Assembly: GCA_021850085.1 (NCBI GenBank)
Contig: JAJZRZ010000054.1
Coordinates: 1 to 9,493 of the forward strand
From: Actinomycetes bacterium
Lineage (GTDB): Bacteria > Actinomycetota > Coriobacteriia > Anaerosomatales > Anaerosomataceae
Length of the DNA: 9,493 nt
Reading direction: 5' to 3'
Under the pieces are notes generated by a model that did not search any database, was not told the origin of the DNA, and saw nothing but the letters and a program-made list of their open reading frames with translations. This document shows, piece after piece, positions 1 to 6,020 of this stretch; within the stretch, counting starts at the first letter, position 1; each line of letters begins with the position of its first letter. A program made the translations under genes and the position numbers.

Positions 1-996
1 GTTCACCAGCCGGTCGATGGCGGCCATGACCGCCTCGGTGTCCAGCGCGCTGTCTGGCACCACGATCGCACCGCCCGCCGCCTCCACCGCGCGTGCGTTC
101 AGGGTCTGGTGGTCGTCGGTCGCGAACGGGTACGGGATGAGGACCGCCGGACGCCCCAGTGCGGTGATCTCGGCGATCGATGTCGCTCCCGCACGCGCGA
201 CTACCACGTCGGAGGCGGCCAGCGCATCGCCCATCTCGTCGATATAACCAAGGACCCGGTAGCGGGGCTCGTCGCCTCCCAGCACCGCGACGATGCGATC
301 GGACACAGAGGCGGCCTCAATCCTACCCGCCACATGCAGTACCTGCAACGACGGCTGCCGCATCAGCCATGGTGCCATGCGTACGAACGCATCGTTGATG
401 TGGCTCGCTCCCCGGCTGCCGCCGAAAACAAGAAGCACGACGCCGCTCGTAGACAAGCCGAGGCGGTCTCGCCCACGTTCACGATCCGCAGTCAGGACCG
501 AAGCACGGACCGGATTGCCTGTCACGACGGTTTCGCGGCCTCGGACGAAGCGGTCAAGCGACTCTTCGTATGTCACGGCGACGGCCCGCGCCCATCGCGC
601 CAGAACGCGGTTCGCGAGACCCGGCACCGAGTTCTGTTCGTGAAGCACAAGCGGCACCGCGCACGTGACCGCGGCGAACCCGACCGGCAGGGACACATAC
701 CCGCCGAAACCTACGGCGACATCGGGCGCATACCTGCGGATCAGGGCCCGGGCTCGCATGGTGGAAGCGCCTATGATCGCCGCTGAGGAGAGCAGGCTCA
801 GCGGCCGGGATCGATCGAAGCCGCGTGCTTCCACCGCGTGAAAGGGTATTCCCGCGGCTGTCACAAGCTGCGCCTCGAGACCTGAGGGCGTGCCGACGAA
901 GGCGACGTCATGCCCCTCGGCGGCCAGATGTCCGGCGACGGTCAAAGCGGGGTGGATGTGCCCCGCCGTCCCGCCGCCGCTGAGCAGAACTCGCAC
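1..996 (-). CDS. murG: MurG, lipid II synthase (UDP-GlcNAc transferase), 3' end cut off by window edge
   Basis: MurG transfers GlcNAc from UDP-GlcNAc onto lipid I at the inner face of the membrane, making lipid II. Reading the minus strand from a GTG at 996 gives an unbroken 332-residue frame that runs off the left edge; the family is usually about 355-370 residues, so only some 25-35 are missing. Seen in order: the N-terminal glycine loop GGGTAGHIHP (residues 7-16), a second glycine motif GFGGY (96-100), HEQNSVPGLANR (119-130), FGGSRGA (191-197) opening the C-terminal Rossmann half, and the UDP-GlcNAc-binding stretch RAGATSIAEITALGRP (268-283) followed by DDHQTLNA (294-301). The start is fixed by family alignment, because VRVLLSGGGTAGH is where MurG normally begins, and by a GGAGG 6 nt upstream. 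The first 89 bp overlap the end of ftsW out of frame. No frameshift is visible. Confidence 0.96.
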   Translation of the reverse strand, partial: MRVLLSGGGTAGHIHPALTVAGHLAAEGHDVAFVGTPSGLEAQLVTAAGIPFHAVEARGFDRSRPLSLLSSAAIIGASTMRARALIRRYAPDVAVGFGGYVSLPVGFAAVTCAVPLVLHEQNSVPGLANRVLARWARAVAVTYEESLDRFVRGRETVVTGNPVRASVLTADRERGRDRLGLSTSGVVLLVFGGSRGASHINDAFVRMAPWLMRQPSLQVLHVAGRIEAASVSDRIVAVLGGDEPRYRVLGYIDEMGDALAASDVVVARAGATSIAEITALGRPAVLIPYPFATDDHQTLNARAVEAAGGAIVVPDSALDTEAVMAAIDRLVN

Positions 997-2182
997 GTTG
1001 GGCCTCCAAGGACTCCGAGGGTCGGACAGATCTGACCGGGCGGGCCGCGCCGGCCCTCGACACCGCAAGGATGAGGCCCACGCACCCCAACGTCAGCGTG
1101 AGCGAAGAGCCGCCCGCGCTCACCAGCGGCAAGGGGATCCCGGTGATCGGCATCAGGCCGGTCACCGCCGCCATGTTCATCAGAGCCTGCATGACGATCA
1201 TGGCCGTGAGACCGCCAGCGATCAGACGGCCTAGATGGTCCTTGCAGCTCAGTGCGATGCGCATGCCGGCCCAGGCGAACAGCGCGAACGCCGCAAGGAT
1301 GGAGAGCGAACCCAACAGCCCGAGCTCCTCCCCGATCACTGCGAAGATGAAGTCCGTATGAGCGGCTGGCAGATAGAAGAACTTCTGGCGCGAAAGCCCG
1401 AGTCCCTCGCCGAGTATGCCGCCGGACCCGAAGGCGTAAAGCGATTGTATGATCTGGTAGCCGGTCTCAGAGGGATCCGCCCACGGGTCGAGGAAGGAGG
1501 TTACCCGGTCCATGCGGTAGCCCCTGAGCGCAATGGCAGCTACGGCTAGCGGAAGCCCGATCGCGCACGCCAGTCCGAGCCATCTCCCTTCGATCCCTCC
1601 GAGCCACAGCATCATTCCAACCGCAAAGAGCAGCGACATCGTCGTGCCCATGTCCGGCTGCTTCATGATGAGCAGCACCACCGGAAGGAGCACCGCTCCC
1701 AACCTGACAAGGAATGTCTTGCCGGTGATATCTCCCCGTCGCAGTTGCACGAGCAGCACGGCCGTGACGAGCAGGCAGCCGAGCTTGGCGTATTCGGAGG
1801 GCTGGACGAAGGCGAAACCGAGGTCGAGCGAGCGTGTCGCCCCCCACTTCCCGACGCCGATCGTCTCGACAAGTATCAAACCGGCGAGCGCCGCGCCCCA
1901 GACACCCCAGGCAACGGCTTCGGGACGCCGGATGTCAATGGCAGCGTTCGAGCTCCTGCGTCCGAAGTCCCAAAGGGAGGCGAGGTACAGCACGATGGCG
2001 CCGAGCACCGCGAAGGTCAGCTGCTTCTTGGCGTGGTACGCGCTGTCTTCGTAGTGGACGTAGTCGGCGACCGATGATGCCGAGTAGATCATGAGCACAC
2101 CGCCGAGTACGAGGAACAACGTGACACCGAGCAGCAGGTACGCATGGGGGGTGAGGCTGGGGCTGCGCGTCATGCTCCTCAC
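908..2182 (-). CDS. ftsW: FtsW, SEDS-family septal peptidoglycan glycosyltransferase
   Basis: FtsW is a polytopic membrane enzyme that polymerises lipid II into glycan strands at the septum, in complex with the class B PBP FtsI. The 424-residue protein has many hydrophobic segments, the first at about 14-34. SEDS motifs are clear: KWGATRSLDLGFAFVQPSE (112-130), FGSGGILGEGLG (251-262), HTDFIFAVIGEELG (275-288), where D277 matches the catalytic-type aspartate of the family, and GIPLPLVSAGGSS (348-360). The A in SAGG replaces the more common Y or F. The start is a GTG in a GTGA overlap with the murD stop, with GAGG 4 nt upstream; the ATG three codons later is an alternative, but its GAGGAG is only 1 nt away. 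The last 50 or so residues are arginine-rich and predicted cytoplasmic, and the final 28 or so are encoded over the start of murG. Confidence 0.96.
   Translation of the reverse strand: MRSMTRSPSLTPHAYLLLGVTLFLVLGGVLMIYSASSVADYVHYEDSAYHAKKQLTFAVLGAIVLYLASLWDFGRRSSNAAIDIRRPEAVAWGVWGAALAGLILVETIGVGKWGATRSLDLGFAFVQPSEYAKLGCLLVTAVLLVQLRRGDITGKTFLVRLGAVLLPVVLLIMKQPDMGTTMSLLFAVGMMLWLGGIEGRWLGLACAIGLPLAVAAIALRGYRMDRVTSFLDPWADPSETGYQIIQSLYAFGSGGILGEGLGLSRQKFFYLPAAHTDFIFAVIGEELGLLGSLSILAAFALFAWAGMRIALSCKDHLGRLIAGGLTAMIVMQALMNMAAVTGLMPITGIPLPLVSAGGSSLTLTLGCVGLILAVSRAGAARPVRSVRPSESLEAQRASSAQRRRDGGAHPPRFDRRRTSGRRGA
1003..1007 (-). promoter_or_regulatory. Ribosome binding site of murG
   Basis: The minus strand reads GGAGG here, followed by 6 nt and then the GTG start of murG. 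It lies inside the ftsW coding sequence. It is the best Shine-Dalgarno match seen at any gene junction in the window and supports independent initiation of murG although ftsW continues past it for 89 bp. Confidence 0.75.
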
Positions 2183-3561
2183 CCCGCCTCTGTAGCCGCC
2201 AGCGCGACGAGTTCCTTGAATCGGCTGCCGCGCTGCTCGTAGCCGCTGAACTCGTCAAATGAGGTGCATCCCGGCGACAGGAGTACCACATCGCCCAGGT
2301 GGGAGGCCTTGCGTGCCAGCTCGACCGCATCGGCCAGGTCCTTGGCATGGTAGGTATCGATCGGAAGACCTGCGAACGCCTCAGAAAGCTCGCCGGCGGC
2401 CTCCCCGAACAGCACCGCGGCCCGTGCCCGGCCGGATACCGCTTCGGCCAGCGGCCGCATCGACACTCCCTTGTTCCTGCCCCCGAGCATCACCACCAAC
2501 GGCCTGTCGCCGAAGGCGGTGAGGGCTTTGAAGACGGCGTCCGGATTGGTCGCCTTCGAATCGTTGAAGAACTCCACGCCGCCAGCGATCCCCGCCGGTT
2601 CGAGGCGGTGAGCTATCGGACGGAAGGAACGCAGACCCTCCCGCAGCGCGCTCAGGTCCGCTCCGAATGCCCGGGCACACGCCGCGGCTGCGAGCGCGTT
2701 GCTCACGTTGTGGTCGCCCCGTATGCCGAGGCCGGCCACGTTGATGAGCTCGTGCTCGACCCCACCTTCGTCGAGCACGAGCATCTCCCCGCGCAGGTAC
2801 GCGCCTCTCGCGTGCCGCGTGAAGCGGCTGACCCGTCTCACCTCCACGCCCGTCGCGGCCACGGCATCGGCGAATGGGGCCGATCCCGCGTCATCAACGT
2901 CGATCACCGCCGTGTCGCCGGGCTGCTGATTCGCGAACACCTTGGCCTTCTCGCCGGCATACGCCTCCAAGGTACCGTGGTAATCGAGGTGGTCCGGCGT
3001 GATGTTCAACAACACCGCCACCCGCGGATGGAGGCGCTCGGACAGCATCAGTTGGAAGCTTGAGACCTCTGCCACGATGACGCCGGCGGCTCCGAGTTCC
3101 GCTGCCACGCTCACGGCGGCCGGTCCGATGTTGCCGGCCGGCTCGGCGGCATAGCCGGCCTCCCGCAGCAGATGCGTCACGAGCGCGGTCGTAGTGGTCT
3201 TGCCGTTGGTGCCGGTGATCGCCACCCACGGAGCTGTGGACACCCGGTATGCGAGCTCGATCTCGGATATCACAGCAGCGCCGGTGGCGCGGGCTGCGTT
3301 CATGAGCGGCGAGTGGGGATGTATCCCCGGAGATGCGACGATGAGGTCGGCCGGCGGTACCCGCTCGACGCCGAGCGTCACCTCAGCGCCCCTCGCCCGC
3401 AGCGCTCGCGCACGGCGTTCAAGGACCTCTCCGCCGCCCGAGTCCACGACGCTCACCCGAATGCTGGCCCCGGCCTCCACCCGCTCGAGCGCCCAAGCCG
3501 CCGCCGCCTCACCCGAGATGCCGAGGCCCAGCACGAGCAGATGCCCTTCCCAGTCGCGCAC
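2179..3561 (-). CDS. murD: MurD, UDP-MurNAc-L-alanine:D-glutamate ligase
   Basis: MurD is the cytoplasmic ATP-dependent ligase that adds D-glutamate to UDP-MurNAc-L-Ala. The 460 residues match the family's usual 440-470. The N-terminal Rossmann-like UDP-binding domain shows LVLGLGISGEAAA (9-21). The central ATPase domain has the P-loop GTNGKTTTT (117-125), AEVSSFQL (164-171) and NITPDHLDYH (186-195), with K205 in the position of the carbamylated lysine of Mur ligases. GDHNVSNALAA (282-292) leads into the C-terminal domain, which has FNDSKATNPDA (332-342), VVMLGGRNKG (356-365) and LSPGCTSFDEF (428-438). These last motifs distinguish MurD from the other Mur ligases. It starts with GTG 1 nt after the mraY stop, with only a loose purine-rich stretch upstream, so translational coupling to mraY is likely. 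It ends in a 4-bp overlap with ftsW. Confidence 0.97.
   Translation of the reverse strand: MRDWEGHLLVLGLGISGEAAAAWALERVEAGASIRVSVVDSGGGEVLERRARALRARGAEVTLGVERVPPADLIVASPGIHPHSPLMNAARATGAAVISEIELAYRVSTAPWVAITGTNGKTTTTALVTHLLREAGYAAEPAGNIGPAAVSVAAELGAAGVIVAEVSSFQLMLSERLHPRVAVLLNITPDHLDYHGTLEAYAGEKAKVFANQQPGDTAVIDVDDAGSAPFADAVAATGVEVRRVSRFTRHARGAYLRGEMLVLDEGGVEHELINVAGLGIRGDHNVSNALAAAACARAFGADLSALREGLRSFRPIAHRLEPAGIAGGVEFFNDSKATNPDAVFKALTAFGDRPLVVMLGGRNKGVSMRPLAEAVSGRARAAVLFGEAAGELSEAFAGLPIDTYHAKDLADAVELARKASHLGDVVLLSPGCTSFDEFSGYEQRGSRFKELVALAATEAG
2187..2190 (-). promoter_or_regulatory. Ribosome binding site of ftsW
   Basis: GAGG on the minus strand ends 4 nt before the GTG at 2182 and lies in the last codons of murD. 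It favours the GTG over the ATG at 2173, whose upstream GAGGAG (2175-2180) leaves only 1 nt of spacing. Confidence 0.5.
3191..3220. repeat. 30-bp near-identical segment shared with murE (P-loop codons), copy in murD
   Basis: This stretch encodes ITGTNGKTTT of MurD and matches 7116-7145 in murE at 28 of 30 bases, in direct orientation. It reflects shared ancestry and strong protein constraint between Mur ligases, with the same codon choices, and is not a mobile repeat. The murF P-loop around 5642-5670 is similar but clearly more diverged. Confidence 0.6.
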
Positions 3562-3562
3562 G

Positions 3563-4615
3563 TCAGCTGCCCGCCCCGCCCACGAACCACAACGCGAAAC
3601 CAGCGGCTGCCATGATGCCGGTGACGATCCAGAACCGGACCATGACCTTCGTTTCGCTCCAGCCCTTCATCTCGAAGTGGTGGTGCAACGGCGCCATCAT
3701 GAAGATTCGCCTGCCGGTCAGCTTGAACGACGCCACCTGCAGCACGACCGACAGTCCCTCGACCACATATATCCCACCGATGAGCGGCGAGAGGAACTCC
3801 GTCTTGGTCACCACCGCAAGTGTCGCGATGGCCGCGCCGAGCCCCAAGGAACCCGTGTCGCCCATGAAGATGTCCGCAGGGTGGCTGTTGTACCACAGGA
3901 AACCGAGGCATGAACCGGCCACCGCCGAGGCGAAGAGCGCCAGTTCCAGGTTGTCTCGCTGGAAAGCGATGGCGGCGAACGCAAGCATGACGATCATGAT
4001 CGTGCCGGCGGCCAGCCCGTCGAGCCCGTCGGTCAGGTTCACTGTGTTGGAGAACGATATGACCATGAAGAACACAAGTCCGAGGTACAGCCACGGGAAA
4101 CTGAAGGTGAAACTCCCGATGACGAGCGTGGAGCTCAAGAAACCAAGGTCAAGGGAGCCCAGCAGCGGGATCGTGACCACGGGTTCCACGTGAGCCCAGT
4201 TCACTGCGAGCACCCCGATGCCGAACGCGATGAAGGCCTGTCCGACGATCTTGGCCTTGGCGGTCAGACCGAGAGAGCGTTCCTTCACCACCTTCGCATA
4301 GTCGTCGACGAACCCGAGCAGCCCGCACCCGAGAAGCGCGACGAGCGCGATCATACCGTCGCGTCCCACCACACCTAAGCTGAGATACACCGCGGCCACG
4401 ACGAGCAGGATGAGTACGCCGCCCATGGTGGGCGTTCCCTGCTTGACCAGGTGGCCCTGCGGACCGTCGGCTCGTATCTGCTGGCCGATGCTGCGGAAGC
4501 GCAGCACTCTGATCCACAGCGGGAAGAGAATCCCGGCCAGCACGAGCGCCGTCACGGCCGCCACTAACACCTGGTACGTCGGATACCGGGAGATTTCGGG
4601 GAGTAGGCTAAACAC
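3563..4615 (-). CDS. mraY: MraY, phospho-MurNAc-pentapeptide transferase (lipid I synthase)
   Basis: MraY is the integral membrane enzyme that transfers phospho-MurNAc-pentapeptide from UDP to undecaprenyl phosphate, giving lipid I. The 350-residue protein has about ten hydrophobic segments. Motifs seen: GQQIRADGPQGHLVKQGTP (44-62), the double aspartate FVDDYAK (102-108), NTVNLTDGLDGLAAG (190-204), ADIFMGDTGSLGLG (247-260) with catalytic-type D253, and the histidine loop APLHHHFEMKGW (308-319). The start is a GTG in the 8-bp overlap GTGTTTAG with the murF stop. The frame is closed by a stop just upstream, so no earlier start exists. The leader before GQQIR is about 10 residues longer than in many MraY proteins; a GTG at residue 16 or 18 would be the shorter alternative. 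A GGAGGGG lies 13 nt before the chosen start, farther than ideal. Confidence 0.97.
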   Translation of the reverse strand: MFSLLPEISRYPTYQVLVAAVTALVLAGILFPLWIRVLRFRSIGQQIRADGPQGHLVKQGTPTMGGVLILLVVAAVYLSLGVVGRDGMIALVALLGCGLLGFVDDYAKVVKERSLGLTAKAKIVGQAFIAFGIGVLAVNWAHVEPVVTIPLLGSLDLGFLSSTLVIGSFTFSFPWLYLGLVFFMVISFSNTVNLTDGLDGLAAGTIMIVMLAFAAIAFQRDNLELALFASAVAGSCLGFLWYNSHPADIFMGDTGSLGLGAAIATLAVVTKTEFLSPLIGGIYVVEGLSVVLQVASFKLTGRRIFMMAPLHHHFEMKGWSETKVMVRFWIVTGIMAAAGFALWFVGGAGS

Positions 4616-6020
4616 GCGGCTGGATCATCCCCTCCACCACGACCTCCAGGCCCATGACCCTCGATGCTTTCACCAGCACCGTGTCGCCGGGCTCAGTCTC
4701 GTCATCAAGGACTTCGGATGCCTCCTCGGCTGTCGCGCACGGACGCACCGAATCCACATGCATTCCCGCAGCGAGCGCACCCTCAGCGATCCTGCGACCG
4801 CGCTCCCCCACCGTGACGAGGATGTCGACGCTGGAATCAGCGATCTCTCCACCCAACTGGAAGTGTGCGAGCTCCGCCAGCGACCCCAGTTCGGCCATGT
4901 CCCCTAGCACCGCGATGCGCCTGCCTTTGGTGGGCACGTCGCCCAAGGCGGCGATGGCCGCACGCATCGACGTCGGATTGGCGTTGTAGGCGTCGTTGAT
5001 CACCGTGAGACCGGATGCGCTCTGGAAGCTCTCCATGCGCCACTTGGAGAACGTCGCGCCTTCAAGCCCTGCCGCGACCTCGGCCAGGCTGAGGCCCAGA
5101 TGGAGCGCGACGGCCGACGCGGCGAGCGCGTTGTACACGTTATGGCGCCCGGGCACGGGCAGCTTGACGTCGATGGACGTGCCGGCGAAGACCAGCGAGA
5201 ATGCGGGGGTCCCATCGACGGCGACGGTGACATCCTCAGCGCGAACATCCGCGGCTTCCCCGAGGCCGTAGCGGACGATCGGCGCTTCTGCGGATTCGGC
5301 CAGGACACCGGTCCACCCGTCGTCGCCGTTCAAGAAGACCCTTCCGCTTTGAGGGATCGCGCGGACGAGCTCGCCTTTGGCCGAGGCGATGGCGGCCTCA
5401 CTCCCGAGAAGCTCGATGTGACTGACTCCCACGTTGGTCACGAGGCCGTGGGTCGGCCGCGCGACCTGGCACAGATGCGCGATCTGACCGCGGCCACGCA
5501 TCGCCATCTCCACGACTAGCGCCTCAGTCTCGACCCCGGCGTCCATCAGGGTGAGCGGCACGCCGAGCTCGTTGTTGCGGTTCTCCTTGGTAGCCACCAC
5601 TTTGAGGGAGGTTGCCAACACGCTTCTCAGGAAGTCTTTCGTCGTGGTCTTGCCCGTTGAACCGGTCACGCCGATCACCGGGCACATGAGCCGGTCCCGG
5701 TGCCACGAGCTGACAGCTTCAAGAGCGCTCCGAGCATCCTTGACGAGCACCAAGGCCGTCTCGGCACGCGCGGCCGAACGGAACGCCGCGTGCACCTGAT
5801 CGTCAGCACGCGTGACGATCACCGCACGAGCGCCCTCGGCAAGTGCGCCGGCTATGAAATCGTGCCCGTCGGCACGCACTCCTTCGAAGGCCACGAACAC
5901 GGCTCCCGGCTCCACGCTCCGGGAATCGATCGCGCATCCGTTCACCATCGTGGACGTGGGACCGGCGAGCAGCTCACCGGCTGTGACCTCAAGCATGGTC
6001 TGCACTGAAAGCGTCAGCAT
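4608..6020 (-). CDS. murF: MurF, UDP-MurNAc-tripeptide:D-alanyl-D-alanine ligase
   Basis: MurF adds the D-Ala-D-Ala dipeptide to UDP-MurNAc-tripeptide, the last cytoplasmic peptide step. The 470 residues fit the family. The N-terminal substrate domain has DSR (32-34) and FVAFEGVRADGHDFI (42-56), as in MurE and MurF. The ATPase domain shows the P-loop GSTGKTTTK (120-128), the MurF-typical ENRNNELGVP (146-155), NVGVSHIELLGS (196-207) and GRHNVYNALAA (291-301). The C-terminal domain has INDAYNANPTSM (341-352), VLGDMAELG (371-379) and KASRVMGLE (451-459). ENxNNExGxP together with NDAYNANP separates MurF from MurD and MurE. The ATG start is supported by GAGG 5 nt upstream and overlaps the murE stop by 7 bp (ATGCTGA). 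It overlaps mraY by 8 bp at its end. Confidence 0.97.
   Translation of the reverse strand: MLTLSVQTMLEVTAGELLAGPTSTMVNGCAIDSRSVEPGAVFVAFEGVRADGHDFIAGALAEGARAVIVTRADDQVHAAFRSAARAETALVLVKDARSALEAVSSWHRDRLMCPVIGVTGSTGKTTTKDFLRSVLATSLKVVATKENRNNELGVPLTLMDAGVETEALVVEMAMRGRGQIAHLCQVARPTHGLVTNVGVSHIELLGSEAAIASAKGELVRAIPQSGRVFLNGDDGWTGVLAESAEAPIVRYGLGEAADVRAEDVTVAVDGTPAFSLVFAGTSIDVKLPVPGRHNVYNALAASAVALHLGLSLAEVAAGLEGATFSKWRMESFQSASGLTVINDAYNANPTSMRAAIAALGDVPTKGRRIAVLGDMAELGSLAELAHFQLGGEIADSSVDILVTVGERGRRIAEGALAAGMHVDSVRPCATAEEASEVLDDETEPGDTVLVKASRVMGLEVVVEGMIQPRV
4629..4635 (-). promoter_or_regulatory. Possible ribosome binding site of mraY
   Basis: GGAGGGG on the minus strand lies in the end of murF, 13 nt before the mraY GTG. 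The spacing is long for a Shine-Dalgarno site, so it may act weakly or mainly help ribosomes finishing murF to reinitiate at mraY across the 8-bp overlap. Confidence 0.35.

Noticed and set aside
109..786. 225-codon plus-strand open frame at the left end
   Set aside because: It covers the opposite strand of murG, which reads without interruption with all its family motifs. The plus-strand product is Arg/His-rich and unrecognisable.
2299..3063. 254-codon plus-strand open frame opposite murD
   Set aside because: Shadow of murD in a GC-rich sequence. It resembles no family I know and has no convincing ribosome binding site.
3453..4094. 213-codon minus-strand frame spanning the mraY-murD junction
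   Set aside because: Out of frame with both genes, which are intact with full motif sets. Composition is low-complexity Arg/Gly/His.
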